DNA of 64,000 nucleotides from Methylobacterium platani (GCF_001653715.1 NZ_LWHQ01000064.1:24246-88245); one strand, 5' to 3'; shown: positions 54,836 through 63,791, counted from the first letter of the stretch. The notes: generated from the letters alone by a model not told the origin. Translations and numbers: made by a program.

Positions 54836-56029
54836 TCAGCCGGCTGCAACGACGCGCAGCGGGGCGGCGGCGCCTTGCGAGGGCTCGGCGGCGCCTTGCG
54901 AGGGCCCGGCGGCGCCTGGGAAGGGCTCGGCGGCGCCTTGCCAGAGCTCGTCGGTCAGGCCCTCGAGCCAGCCGGCGGCGCGGGACGCCGCGTCCGGCGC
55001 GTAGAGGCCGCGCAGTTCCGCGCCGTCGAGGGCGCGGGCACGGGCGAGGAGGTCGCGCCAGCCCTGCAGGTCGCCGGGCCAGACCGGCGCCTGGACGGCG
55101 GCGCCGAGGCGCACCAGCGCCTCGGCCTTGCGGGTCTGCTCGCCGAAGTAGCGCCATTCCGGCATCACGATCAGGCGGCCGCCGACCCGGGCGACCTCGT
55201 GCACCGTGTTGTCGCCGGCAGACGCCACCACGATGTCGGCCGCCGCCAGGTAGTCGGTGACCGAGGGCACCCACCCGAGTTCGCGCAAATTCGAGAAGTC
55301 GGTCTCATGGCCCTCGCGGTGGGTCGGCCCGAGGGTGAGCCAGAGGGCGTCGGGGGCGGCGCGGGCCGCGACGGTGAGGGGAGCGTAGGGCGTGCCGCTG
55401 CCGCCGCCGCCGGTGACCGCCACGACGATCTCGCGATCGGGATCGAGCCCGAGCCTCGCTCGCGCCTCGGCCCGGTCCGGCACCCGGTCGACGCTGGTGC
55501 ACAGCCCGCCGCTGTAGAAGGTCTTGGCGCGCAGGCGAGCCGGGTAGTCGTCCTGCTCCATCCGGGCGTCGAAGGGCGCCAGCATGCCGACGCAGGCCTC
55601 GTAGGACCCGACATGGCCGATATCCTGGCGGTCGCCGTGCATGCGGATCTGCACCGCCGGCACGCTGGCGATGCGCGAGAGCAGCGCGATCTCCGCCGAG
55701 ACGTCGACGACGAACAGGCCGACCCCGCGCTCGTCGAGGTGATCGAGGATCTGACGCATCGTCCGGCGCATCTCAGGAAGGCCGAGGGGCACGCAATGCA
55801 TCACCTGCGGCGTCGGCTCGGCGTAGAGGCGCGTGGTCGGCACGGCGGCGCCGATCATGTTCGGCAGGGCCACGATCTCGATATCGCGGGAAAAGCCGTC
55901 GAACAGGTGCGGGCCGGCGGTCAGCACCGAGACCGGGCGGTCGCGGGCGAACTCGGCCGCGACCGCCATCGTGCGGTTGGCGTGGCCCCGTCCCTGGTGG
56001 TGGACGAAGAACGCGATCGGCTTCTTCAT
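54836..56029 (-). CDS. MurG-like GT-B glycosyltransferase with heptapeptide-repeat tail
   Basis: 397 aa starting MKKPIAFFVHHQGRGHANRT at 56029. The GRGH N-terminal loop and the C-terminal ADIVVASAGDNTVHEVARVG segment are typical of MurG/UDP-glycosyltransferase-like enzymes (glycosyltransferase family 28 C-terminal type). The last 35 residues are unusual: four imperfect heptapeptides of QGAAEPS type, encoded by a 21-bp tandem repeat. The catalytic domain is complete without this tail. It lies between the two GT2 paralogues on the minus strand. Confidence 0.82.
   Translation of the reverse strand: MKKPIAFFVHHQGRGHANRTMAVAAEFARDRPVSVLTAGPHLFDGFSRDIEIVALPNMIGAAVPTTRLYAEPTPQVMHCVPLGLPEMRRTMRQILDHLDERGVGLFVVDVSAEIALLSRIASVPAVQIRMHGDRQDIGHVGSYEACVGMLAPFDARMEQDDYPARLRAKTFYSGGLCTSVDRVPDRAEARARLGLDPDREIVVAVTGGGGSGTPYAPLTVAARAAPDALWLTLGPTHREGHETDFSNLRELGWVPSVTDYLAAADIVVASAGDNTVHEVARVGGRLIVMPEWRYFGEQTRKAEALVRLGAAVQAPVWPGDLQGWRDLLARARALDGAELRGLYAPDAASRAAGWLEGLTDELWQGAAEPFPGAAGPSQGAAEPSQGAAAPLRVVAAG
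54865..54948. repeat. Four 21-bp tandem repeats in a glycosyltransferase C-terminus
   Basis: Units start at 54865, 54886, 54907 and 54928 with the consensus CGGCGGCGCC followed by TTGCGAGGGCT, with few changes. The unit length is a multiple of three, so copy-number change would alter the tail of the MurG-like protein without breaking its frame. Confidence 0.75.
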
Positions 56030-56037
56030 GGGGTCTC

Positions 56038-56907
56038 TCAGGAGAACAGGGCGTTGGGCCGCAGGGAGGCGGCGATCTCGGGCGGGGTCGGGCTGCGCAG
56101 GAGGCGGATCGCGTCCGCCCCCTCGTCCCAGGCGATCAGTCCGGCGTCGCGGAACTGGCCGAGCCAGTAGGTCATGCACCAGCGCCCGTGCCGCTCGCGG
56201 AAGCGCGCCGCGTTGGCGAGGATCGGTTCGAAATGCTGCAGCGGCGGCACGTGGACCGGGTGGTGCTGGTGGTAGGCACGCGCCCCCCCGACCCAGAAGG
56301 CCGGAAGGCCGCTCGCGCCGAGGCGGGCGGCAAGGTCGGTCTCCTCGCCGCCGTAGCCGGCGAAGGCCTCGTCCATGCCGCCGACCGCGCGCCATGCCCG
56401 CGCCGGCAGCGCGAAGGACAGGCCCCAGAGCTGCCCGGCATCGGGCTCGGGGCGCAGACCGGCCTGCGGGACCGGGGGCCGGGCCGGATGGGCGCGGCCG
56501 AGCCGGTCGAGGACGGTCTCGTCGTGGTGCGCCGCGCCCGGCGGCAGGTACAGGACCTCGCCGAGGAACAGGCCGTCTCTCGTCGCGGCCGCCTGCGCGT
56601 AGGCGGCGACGAGGCCGGGGCCCGGGATGCAGTCGACGTCGAGGAAGATCAGCAGGTCGCCCTCCGCCGCCGCCGCCGCCCGGTTGCGCGCGGCGGCGAG
56701 CGGCATCGGCTCGCCCGGCACGTGGAGGTGGCGCACGGGGCAGCCGGGATCGGGCAGGTCGGGCGCGGGCTCCGGTTGCATCCAGGCGATCACCAGCTCG
56801 CGCGGGCGCGCGCTCTGGCGGCGCAAGCCGCGCATCAGGTGACGCAGGCGGTCGTCGCGCCCGCGCACCAGGGTCAGCACGCTCACGGTGCAGGCCTCAG
56901 GTCGCAT
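56038..56907 (-). CDS. Glycosyltransferase family 2
   Basis: 289 aa from ATG 56907 (MRPEACTVSVLTLVRGRDDR). A GTG at 56886 is an alternative that would align better with the paralogue. GT-A features are AAARNRAAAAAEGDLLIFLD, the DVDC metal site, GGMDEAFAGYGGEETDLAAR and YHQHHPVHVPPLQH. It is clearly homologous to the protein at 53835-54788, so the two genes bracket the MurG-like gene as a duplicated pair. From ATG 56907 it overlaps the upstream gene's end by 11 bp. Confidence 0.87.
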   Translation of the reverse strand: MRPEACTVSVLTLVRGRDDRLRHLMRGLRRQSARPRELVIAWMQPEPAPDLPDPGCPVRHLHVPGEPMPLAAARNRAAAAAEGDLLIFLDVDCIPGPGLVAAYAQAAATRDGLFLGEVLYLPPGAAHHDETVLDRLGRAHPARPPVPQAGLRPEPDAGQLWGLSFALPARAWRAVGGMDEAFAGYGGEETDLAARLGASGLPAFWVGGARAYHQHHPVHVPPLQHFEPILANAARFRERHGRWCMTYWLGQFRDAGLIAWDEGADAIRLLRSPTPPEIAASLRPNALFS

Positions 56908-58951
56908 GCGCGAACATCCGGCGGAAATGGCCGACGCCCTCGATGATGCCGCGGGCATGCGAGGCCCGGGCGACGTAGGAGTGCTGCAGGGCGGCGTGGG
57001 CGGCGAGCCCGTCGGAGTAGTTCGCCACGATGATCGCCTGCACCCGCGCGCGCAGCATCTCGACGTCGTTGCCGGAATCGCCCGCGACGAACACCGCCCG
57101 CTCGGGCAGGCGGTAGAGGGCGCGCACGTGGTCGACCGCGCTGCCCTTCGAGGCCCGCTCGGGCAGGACGTCGAGGTAGCGGCCGTGGCTGTGGATCACC
57201 GAGGCCCGCAGGCCCGCTCGGCCTAAGCGGGCGCGGACCTGCGCCGCCGCCGCCGCACCGCCGAAATAGCTGAGCTTGAACGCGCGCTGCTCCAGCGGCC
57301 CCTGGGGCGCCAGGTCGTCGAGGCCGATGAGCGCGGCGCGGATCGCCTCCCGCTCCCAGCCGGGCAGGATCGCCGCGCGCCAGGCGGCATCCGCCGTGTA
57401 GGTCACGCCGTTCCCGTCGAGGTGGTAGACCTCGGAGCCGACCGAGGTGATCATCACCTGCGGCCGCGGGCTGTCCTGCTGCTCCAGGATCGCCATCGCG
57501 CTGTGGAACGAGCGCCCGGTCGCGACCCCGAAGGCGAGCGCGGCCTGCCGGCTGCGCCAGCGGCGGAAGGTGCTCAAGCCCGACGCGCAGCCGACGAGCG
57601 TGTTGTCGATGTCGCAGATCAGGAGCTGGCGCGGTGCCCGCAGGGGCGGCTCGGCCGCGCGCAGCGCCTGCAGCAGGGCGTGGTAGCGCGCGGCGTGCCG
57701 GTCCCAGTCGTAGGCCGCCGCCGCCCGCGCCCCGCCGGCGACGCACGCCGCGTAGAGGGCGGGGTCGTCGAGGAGGCGCAAGGCGGCCGCCGCGATGGCG
57801 TCGGGCCGGCGGGGATCGACCAGGATGCCGTTGCCGCAGGTCTCGACGATGTCGTTGGGGCCGCCGCTGTCGGTCGCGACGAGGGGCAGGCCGGCGGCCG
57901 AGGCCTCGAGCAGGGTCAGGCCGAAGGGCTCGTTGAGGGCCGGGTTGACGAACAGGCCAGCCCGCACCCGGGCATGGGCGTAGAGCGCCGGCACGTCGTC
58001 GGGCCGGTGGCTCTTCGGGTAGGCGACCCGGCCGTAGAGGTCGTAGCGGTCGATGAGCACCAGGAGCTCGCGCATCGTCCCGGCCATCTCGCCGTCGAGC
58101 GCGTCGATGTCCTGGCGGGTGCCGGCGATCAGGACGAGGTTCGCCCGCGCCTGCAGCGCGGGGCTCTCGCCGTAGGCCCGCACCAGGGCGGCGAGGTTCT
58201 TGCGCGCCACCGGGCGGGCCAGCGCCAGCAGCACCGGCTTGCCGGGATCGTGCAGGAAGCGCGCGATCGTCGCGTCGACCCGGGGGTCGGGCCGGCTGTC
58301 GGCGAAGCGGGCGAGGTCGCTGCCCGGCGGCAGGACGCGCACCCGGCCCGGATCGTAGGCCTCGTACCCGGCATACTGGACCTCGGCCTCGTCGCGCGAG
58401 GAGGCGATGACGAGGCTCGCGCGGGCGAGCGCCCGCTCCTCGGTGGCGATCCGGCCAGCGAGGTCGGGATGCCGCGCCGCCGCCTCGCCCAGCATCGACG
58501 CCTTGACCCGGCCGAGGGAATGGGCGGTGAACACGAACGGGATCCTCAAGCGGTCCTCGACGATCTGCGCCACGGCGGCGGCGTCCGCGTAATGGGCGTG
58601 GATCAGGTCCGGGGCCCGCTCCTGCGCGCCGATCCAGGCGATCAGGCTCTCGGCGAAGCTCCCGACCTCGGCGTGCATCTCCTCCTTGGTGCGGTAGCCC
58701 GGCGACGCGCTCGCCAGCCGCACCAGCGTGGCCTTGTCGCCGAGGCGCTCTTCGGGCACGGCGTAGTCGGGACCGGGCGCGCCGGAGAACCGGCGCGTCG
58801 CGACGACGATCCGACTGAGGCCGGGATCCTGCGCCGAGGCGGCGACGAGATCGAGCAGGTAGCGGATATGGCCGCCGGTATCGGCGGTGAGCCCGTAGAC
58901 GACGTCCCGGCCGCGCAGGCAGCCCTGCAGGGCGACGTGAAGGACGAACAT
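56897..58951 (-). CDS. Sucrose-phosphate synthase / sucrose-phosphatase fusion
   Basis: 684 aa starting MFVLHVALQGCLRG at 58951. Residues 1 to about 430 form a GT4 domain of the sucrose-phosphate synthase type: TADTGGHIRYLLDLVAAS near the N-terminus, YPKSHRPDDVPALYA, and NEPFGLTLLEASAAGLPLV with the E-X7-E pair. The C-terminal 240 residues are a HAD phosphatase of sucrose-phosphatase type: LLICDIDNTLVG with the DxDxT nucleophile motif and FVAGDSGNDVEML as motif IV. The expected reactions are UDP-glucose plus fructose-6-phosphate to sucrose-6-phosphate, then to sucrose. In this setting a related glycan role is possible. It diverges from the GT4 gene at 59012 across about 60 bp. Confidence 0.87.
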   Translation of the reverse strand: MFVLHVALQGCLRGRDVVYGLTADTGGHIRYLLDLVAASAQDPGLSRIVVATRRFSGAPGPDYAVPEERLGDKATLVRLASASPGYRTKEEMHAEVGSFAESLIAWIGAQERAPDLIHAHYADAAAVAQIVEDRLRIPFVFTAHSLGRVKASMLGEAAARHPDLAGRIATEERALARASLVIASSRDEAEVQYAGYEAYDPGRVRVLPPGSDLARFADSRPDPRVDATIARFLHDPGKPVLLALARPVARKNLAALVRAYGESPALQARANLVLIAGTRQDIDALDGEMAGTMRELLVLIDRYDLYGRVAYPKSHRPDDVPALYAHARVRAGLFVNPALNEPFGLTLLEASAAGLPLVATDSGGPNDIVETCGNGILVDPRRPDAIAAAALRLLDDPALYAACVAGGARAAAAYDWDRHAARYHALLQALRAAEPPLRAPRQLLICDIDNTLVGCASGLSTFRRWRSRQAALAFGVATGRSFHSAMAILEQQDSPRPQVMITSVGSEVYHLDGNGVTYTADAAWRAAILPGWEREAIRAALIGLDDLAPQGPLEQRAFKLSYFGGAAAAAQVRARLGRAGLRASVIHSHGRYLDVLPERASKGSAVDHVRALYRLPERAVFVAGDSGNDVEMLRARVQAIIVANYSDGLAAHAALQHSYVARASHARGIIEGVGHFRRMFAHAT

Positions 58952-59011
58952 CAGGTCGCGGCCGCCAGGCAGGCGCCCGCCGCACAGGACGATTCGAGTG
59001 AGGTGTTTTCC

Positions 59012-60070
59012 GTGAATCGTGTCGCCCAAATCATCCGTGTCGCGCAGGTCGCCCCGAACATCTTTCCTACTCCCCCGGAGCATCACGGCGGCACGGAGCG
59101 GGTCATCCACGACCTCGGCACGGCGCTGAGAAGCTTGGGCGTTGAGGTAACGCTGTTCGCCCCTTCGGATAGTGCGACACACTTACCCCGTATCGGTAAA
59201 AATCCGAGCCTCGCCGCCCTGGAGCGTCGCTACGGCAAGGTCGCGCCCGGGGTGCCGGCGGCCCTCGACGCCGTGCAGCTCGAGGCCCTGCGCCAGCACC
59301 TCGACGACTTCGACATCGTCCACTGCCACGGCGAGTTCGCCCACGCCGCTCTCCTCGGCGAGCGCCGGCGGCACAGCCTGACGACGATCCACTGGCGGGT
59401 CGACGAGCTCGACCGGGCGCTGTTCTTCGCGGGCTTCCCCGACCTGCCGGTGGCGGCGATCTCGGCGGCGCAGGGCGCCGCCATCCCGGCCGCGAACCGG
59501 GCCGGGGTGGTGCATCACGGCATCGCCCGCGACCGCTACGCCGCGTCGCTGGCAGCCGGAGAGTACCTGGCCTTCATCGGCCGGATGACCGACCAGAAGC
59601 GGCCCGACACCGCGATCCGGGTGGCGCGGCAGGCCGGCCTGCCGATCCGGCTCGGCGGCACGATCGACGTCGGCAACCCGGGCTATTTCGACCGCGAGGT
59701 CCGCCCGCTGCTCACCGACGACGCGGTCTATCTCGGTCCGGTCGACGATGCGGGGAAGGGCGCGCTTCTCGGCGGGGCCCGCGCGCTCCTGTTCCCGATC
59801 GACTGGCCGGAGCCGTTCGGCCTCGTGATGATCGAGGCGATGGCCTGCGGCACCCCGGTGATCGCCTGGAACCGAGGCTCGGTGCCGGAGATCGTCGAGG
59901 ACGGGGTGACGGGCTTCGTCGTCGCCTCCGAGGAGGAGGCCGTGGCGGCGCTCGCGCGGGTCGGGGAGATCGATCGGGCGGGGGTGCGCCGCCGCTTCGA
60001 GGAGCGGTTCACCGCCGAGCGCATGGCGCGGGACTACCTCGCCCTCTACCGTCGCCTCCTGTCCGCCTGA
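59012..60070 (+). CDS. Glycosyltransferase family 4
   Basis: 352 aa from a GTG at 59012, chosen for the GTGAGG ribosome-binding site just upstream; another GTG lies at 59003. The N-terminus reads RVAQVAPNIFPTPPEHHGGTERVI, with the acceptor-side GGTE loop. The C-terminal domain holds IDWPEPFGLVMIEAMACGTPVIAWNRGSVPEIV with the E-X7-E motif. A donor-binding segment GRMTDQKRPDTAI is also present. It is a typical retaining GT4 sugar transferase. It overlaps the next gene by one base (TGATG). Confidence 0.9.
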   Translation: MNRVAQIIRVAQVAPNIFPTPPEHHGGTERVIHDLGTALRSLGVEVTLFAPSDSATHLPRIGKNPSLAALERRYGKVAPGVPAALDAVQLEALRQHLDDFDIVHCHGEFAHAALLGERRRHSLTTIHWRVDELDRALFFAGFPDLPVAAISAAQGAAIPAANRAGVVHHGIARDRYAASLAAGEYLAFIGRMTDQKRPDTAIRVARQAGLPIRLGGTIDVGNPGYFDREVRPLLTDDAVYLGPVDDAGKGALLGGARALLFPIDWPEPFGLVMIEAMACGTPVIAWNRGSVPEIVEDGVTGFVVASEEEAVAALARVGEIDRAGVRRRFEERFTAERMARDYLALYRRLLSA

Positions 60071-61254
60071 TGCGCACCGCCCTTCTCGCCTGGGATTACC
60101 CGCCGGCCCCGAGCGGCCTCTCGACCGCGGCCCGGGAGATCGCCGAGAGCCTGTCCGAGTCAGGCGCCGACGTGACGGTGTTCACCCTCGATCGCGCGGT
60201 CACCGAGCGGATCAACGGTGTGACGGTCCTAGGCCTCGCCCTGCCGCCGGCGGGGGGCCTCGCCGCTCTGCGCCTCTGGGGCTCGGTCGGCCACCTCGCC
60301 GCCCCGCTGGCGTTCCGGCGCGCGGTGCTGGCCGCCCATGCCGGCCGCCCCTTCGACGTGGTCGAGGCGACGAACTGGTACGCGCCCGCCGTGCTGCTCG
60401 CAGGCCGCCGGGACCTGCCCCTGGTGACGCGGTCCTCGACCCCGGCGGCCTTCACCCGCGGGCCGGCCCCGTCGTTTCGCGACCGCCTCGACGGCGCGAC
60501 CGCCGATGCGCTCGAGCGGCGCCAGGCGCGGGGCAGCGCCGGCCTCATCGCCAACACCGCGGCGCACGGGGCGGTGATCGGCCAAGCCTACCGCCTCCCG
60601 GGCTGCCGGCCCGAAGCGGTGATCGGGCTGAGCCTGCCGCCGGACCTCGCGGAGGGCGCCCGGGACGCCCCCTATCCCGAGGCGGAGGCGCCCGTGCGCC
60701 TGCTCTTCGTCGGGCGGGCGGAGGCGCGAAAGGGGTTCGACGCGCTGATGGATGCCCTGGTAATCCTGGCGGACGAGGCGGAGCGCGGCGCCCTGCCGGC
60801 GTTCCGGCTCGACCTCGTCGGGGTGCCGCCGGACGACCTGCCGGCGGACCTGCCCGATGCGGCCCGGGCCCGCCTCCGCGCCCGCGGCCGGATCGGCGCC
60901 GAGGCTTTGGCCGGATCTTACGCCGACGCCCACGCGGTTCTCGCCCCGTCGCGCTACGAGAGCTTCGGCCTCGTCTACCAGGAGGCCCTGGCCTACGGCC
61001 GGCCGGTGGTGGCCTGCGCCGAGGATGCGAGCGCCCGCGCCTTCGTCGGCGCGCCCGGGGCCGGCCCGCTCGCGGCGGCGGCCACGGGACCTGCGCTCGC
61101 CGACGCCCTGCGCCCGCTCCTGCGCGATCCCGCGCTCCGCCGGGCCTACCGCGCGCGGGCGCTGGCGGCGGCCGGGCGCTTCACCCGGGCAAGCCTCGGG
61201 CGCGCGACGCTCGACCTGTACGCCCGGGCGATCGCGGCCGCGCGCGAGGGCTGA
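60070..61254 (+). CDS. Glycosyltransferase family 4
   Basis: 394 aa with N-terminus LLAWDYPPAPSGLSTAAREIA, the typical GT4 opening with a substrate loop. The C-terminal half has FVGRAEARKGFDALMDAL and the nucleotide-sugar segment LAPSRYESFGLVYQEALAYG with two glutamates in E-X7-E spacing. It is translationally coupled to the preceding GT4 by a one-base overlap. It converges on the gene at 61258, with three bases between the two stops and no room for a terminator. Confidence 0.9.
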   Translation: MRTALLAWDYPPAPSGLSTAAREIAESLSESGADVTVFTLDRAVTERINGVTVLGLALPPAGGLAALRLWGSVGHLAAPLAFRRAVLAAHAGRPFDVVEATNWYAPAVLLAGRRDLPLVTRSSTPAAFTRGPAPSFRDRLDGATADALERRQARGSAGLIANTAAHGAVIGQAYRLPGCRPEAVIGLSLPPDLAEGARDAPYPEAEAPVRLLFVGRAEARKGFDALMDALVILADEAERGALPAFRLDLVGVPPDDLPADLPDAARARLRARGRIGAEALAGSYADAHAVLAPSRYESFGLVYQEALAYGRPVVACAEDASARAFVGAPGAGPLAAAATGPALADALRPLLRDPALRRAYRARALAAAGRFTRASLGRATLDLYARAIAAAREG

Positions 61255-61257
61255 TCC

Positions 61258-62247
61258 TCACGCCCGATAGGGGCGCAGCAGCGCCTCCTCTTCCTCCAGC
61301 CGGCCGCGCCCGGGATCGAGGGCCTCGTAGGACCGGGAGCGGGAGAGAACGCGGGCGCGGCTCAAGCGGTGCTCGATCGCCCCGTGCAGGGCGATGAAGC
61401 TGCGGCGCCAGCCGCCGTCGAGGGCCGGGCGCTCGTGGACGCGGCCGGCATAGCGCACGGAAGTCCGGTTCAGCCGGTACTGCACGTCCGGGTAGACGTC
61501 CGACAGGACCCCATCGACCTGGTTGCAGCGGGGCAGCCCGACCGAGAGGATGTCGCCGTCCTCGGCCAGGGCCGCGAGGGCGGGAAGGCGGCGGCCGGTC
61601 TCGGGGCCGAGGGTCTCGTCGGCGTCGAGCTGCAGCATCCAGGCGTGGCGGGCCAGGTCCTGCAGGGCGTTGCGCTGCGCGGCGAAGTCGCCCGCGAGGG
61701 GGCGTGCCGCCACCCGCACCGCGCCCGCCGCGAAGCCTTCGACCGCGACCGCGCGCGGCGGCGCGGCCTCGCCGTCGAGGAGGATCGCGACGTCGTCGGT
61801 CCAGCCCGCCTGCGCGGCGAGGCCGGCGAGCACCGCGTCGAGCTCGGCCGGCCGGCAGAGAAGGCCCAGCGAGACCGGCGGCCCGTCCGCGAGATCGTAG
61901 AGCGCGGCCCGCGCCGGACGAGGGCCGTGAGGCGCCAGCAGCGCCGCACGGTCCTCGGGGGTGAGCGGGCGCAGGCCGCGGCCGAGGCGGGTCGCGGCGA
62001 TGCGCAGGGTGTAGATGTCGAGGCCGTAGGCGCCGTCCGGATCGGGGACGAAGATCGGTCCGGCGAGGCGCCCGGCGAGGTCGCGCCAGCTCTGCGCCGG
62101 ATCCGCGTCCCGCTCGGTCAGGACGCCGCAGGAGGCGCAGGCCACCGGGAAGGCGCGCGGGCGCCCCTCGCCGTCGATCAGGCGGCGGTCGCTCGGCGCC
62201 AGCATGGCGGCGGCGCAGAGGAAGCAGCGGCGGGTCTCGAGGGTCAT
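61258..62247 (-). CDS. Glycosyltransferase family 2-like protein with N-terminal Cys-containing segment
   Basis: 329 aa from ATG 62247. The catalytic core is GDFAAQRNALQDLARHAWML followed by LDADETLGPE, a WaaE/KdtX-type GT2 motif with the DADE metal site, then DVQYRLNRTSVRYAGRVHE. The first 50 residues contain CFLCAAAM and CASCGVL, two CxxC pairs that could form a small zinc-binding knuckle; this is unusual for the family. An N-terminal part of the standard GT2 fold is short, so activity is uncertain. It is divergent from the gene at 62315. Confidence 0.72.
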   Translation of the reverse strand: MTLETRRCFLCAAAMLAPSDRRLIDGEGRPRAFPVACASCGVLTERDADPAQSWRDLAGRLAGPIFVPDPDGAYGLDIYTLRIAATRLGRGLRPLTPEDRAALLAPHGPRPARAALYDLADGPPVSLGLLCRPAELDAVLAGLAAQAGWTDDVAILLDGEAAPPRAVAVEGFAAGAVRVAARPLAGDFAAQRNALQDLARHAWMLQLDADETLGPETGRRLPALAALAEDGDILSVGLPRCNQVDGVLSDVYPDVQYRLNRTSVRYAGRVHERPALDGGWRRSFIALHGAIEHRLSRARVLSRSRSYEALDPGRGRLEEEEALLRPYRA

Positions 62248-62314
62248 CGCGAAGGTCCCGTTCCGGCTGGGGCTGGTCGCGCGGCCCTGCGCGCCATACC
62301 TCCCGGGTTCGCCC

Positions 62315-63001
62315 GTGACGCCCCCGCCGAGACCTCTGCCCCGCTTGCCCGACGACGTCGACCCCCTCCGCGCGGCCTGCTCCGGCCTCTCCTGGTCCGG
62401 CCTCTCCGACCTCGCCTCGATCGCCCTCGTCGGCAACGCGCCCGGAATCGAGGCGGCCGCGGCGGATGCGGCGGACAGCGTCGTGCGCTTCAACAATGCC
62501 CCGGGCTTCGGCGGCCGGACCGGGTCGCGGGTCACGCACCTGGCCCTCGTCAACCGCGGCGGGCAGATGCGCGAGTGGGTGGCCGATCCGGGCTTCCTCG
62601 ACCGCCCGGTCGTCCGGCAGGCGCAGGCCTTCCTGCTGCCGTTCCCGATGCTGCCGGCGGCGCATAACCTCCCTGAGCCGATCTGCTTCACCCGCGAGGC
62701 GCTGGCGATGCTGCGCCCGCTCGGCAAGCCGGTCCACGTCCTGCCCGAGGCGCTGCACGACGAGGCCCGGCGCGCGCTCGGCGCCCGCACCGAGGGCCGG
62801 CCGAACCCGAGCACCGGCTTCCTGGTGGCGCTCGCCCTCCTCCTCGGGCGTCCGGCCGGGTCGCCCGCGGTCGAGGCCTACGGGTTCGGCTTCGCCGGCT
62901 GGCCCGGCCACCCCTGGGCGGCCGAGCGCGCCTGGTTCGCCGAGGCGGGCGCGGCCGGGCGGCTGCGGCTGCATCCCCCCTCGACCGACGCACGACCCTG
63001 A
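62315..63001 (+). CDS. Putative sialyltransferase-like (GT29-type) protein
   Basis: 228 aa from a GTG at 62315. A longer start at 62204 would lie inside the divergent gene, so it is not preferred. The segment IALVGNAPGIEAAAADAADS then VVRFNNAPGFGGRTGSRVTH resembles the L-sialylmotif pattern (VGNG...vvRfN) of GT29 sialyltransferase-like proteins found in bacterial polysaccharide clusters. NPSTGFLVALALL and YGFGFAGWPG resemble later conserved blocks. Sialic acid itself is not implied. It is followed at 17 bp by the gene at 63019. Confidence 0.6.
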   Translation: MTPPPRPLPRLPDDVDPLRAACSGLSWSGLSDLASIALVGNAPGIEAAAADAADSVVRFNNAPGFGGRTGSRVTHLALVNRGGQMREWVADPGFLDRPVVRQAQAFLLPFPMLPAAHNLPEPICFTREALAMLRPLGKPVHVLPEALHDEARRALGARTEGRPNPSTGFLVALALLLGRPAGSPAVEAYGFGFAGWPGHPWAAERAWFAEAGAAGRLRLHPPSTDARP

Positions 63002-63018
63002 CGGATGGCCCCTGCACC

Positions 63019-63714
63019 ATGGCAACCCTGATCACCGTCCTGAAGGGCGGCGGCCGCTACGATGCGACATGGGTCGCGCGCCTGGCCGACGGCGTCCGCC
63101 GCCACGCCCCAACCTTCGAGCGGATCCTCTGCCTCACCGACCTTCCGCTCGCGGTCGACGGGGTCGAGCGGGTGCCGCTCCGGCACGACTGGCCGGCCTG
63201 GTGGGCGAAGATGGAGGCGTTCCGCCCCGGCCTCGTCGACGGGACGGCGCTGCTGTGCGACCTCGACACCGTCCTCACCGGACCGGCCGACGCCCTCGCC
63301 GAGCCCGGCCTCGCCGCGATGGAGGACTATTTTCATAGAGGCCGCGTCTCCAGCGCGCTGCTGCGCTGGCACGGCGACGAGCTGTCCCCCCTCTACGCCG
63401 CCTTCGCGGCCGAGCCCGAGCGCTGGATGAGGCCGGGATCGTGCGGCCCGGTCCCGAATGCCGTCCATGGCGACCAGGTCGTCATCGACCACCTGCTGGG
63501 TCGCCGCGACCGGAGGCCGCTCTTCCTCCAGCACCGCTACCCGGCCCTGCTCGACTTCTACGATCCCCGACGCGATGCGCACGGCCCGGTCGTGATCTTC
63601 ATCGGCGATGCGAAGCCGGACACGGCCCAGGGCTCCGTTCATGCGGCCTGGCTCGGTTCTCGAGGGAAGGGGAACCCGGATTCCCCGCGCCCGCCCTCGG
63701 CGCTCGAACGGTGA
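63019..63714 (+). CDS. Putative nucleotide-sugar transferase-like protein with DxD motif
   Basis: 231 aa with N-terminus MATLITVLKGGGRYDATWVARL and a central LLCDLDTVLTGPADAL segment, whose DLD is a likely metal-binding DxD motif of a GT-A-like fold. SCGPVPNAVHGDQVVIDHLL and a conserved Trp-rich WPAWWAKMEAF segment are also seen in proteins encoded with bacterial glycan clusters. The exact family is not certain. It is the last gene before the rRNA leader. Confidence 0.62.
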   Translation: MATLITVLKGGGRYDATWVARLADGVRRHAPTFERILCLTDLPLAVDGVERVPLRHDWPAWWAKMEAFRPGLVDGTALLCDLDTVLTGPADALAEPGLAAMEDYFHRGRVSSALLRWHGDELSPLYAAFAAEPERWMRPGSCGPVPNAVHGDQVVIDHLLGRRDRRPLFLQHRYPALLDFYDPRRDAHGPVVIFIGDAKPDTAQGSVHAAWLGSRGKGNPDSPRPPSALER

Positions 63715-63762
63715 CGGCCGCGTCCGAAGCTCGGCCGCTCCCGACCCCCGGACCGGGGCGTG

Positions 63763-63791
63763 TTGACAGGGGAGCCGGCTACCCTTAGACA
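63763..63791 (+). promoter_or_regulatory. Probable rRNA operon promoter
   Basis: A perfect -35 TTGACA at 63763-63768, a 17-base spacer and a -10-like TAGACA at 63786-63791, on the plus strand and about 130 bp before a boxA motif. Position and strand fit a strong promoter for an rRNA operon lying beyond the window. The rest of 63715-64000 holds no gene I can support. Confidence 0.55.

Noticed and set aside
57422..59011. Long upstream extension of the GT4 frame at 59012
   Set aside because: It is antisense to the sucrose-phosphate synthase fusion and has no domain; GT homology begins at about 59030.
62204..62314. Longer start for the sialyltransferase-like protein at 62204
   Set aside because: It would lie inside the divergent GT2-like gene and adds a basic low-complexity leader; the GTG at 62315 fits better.
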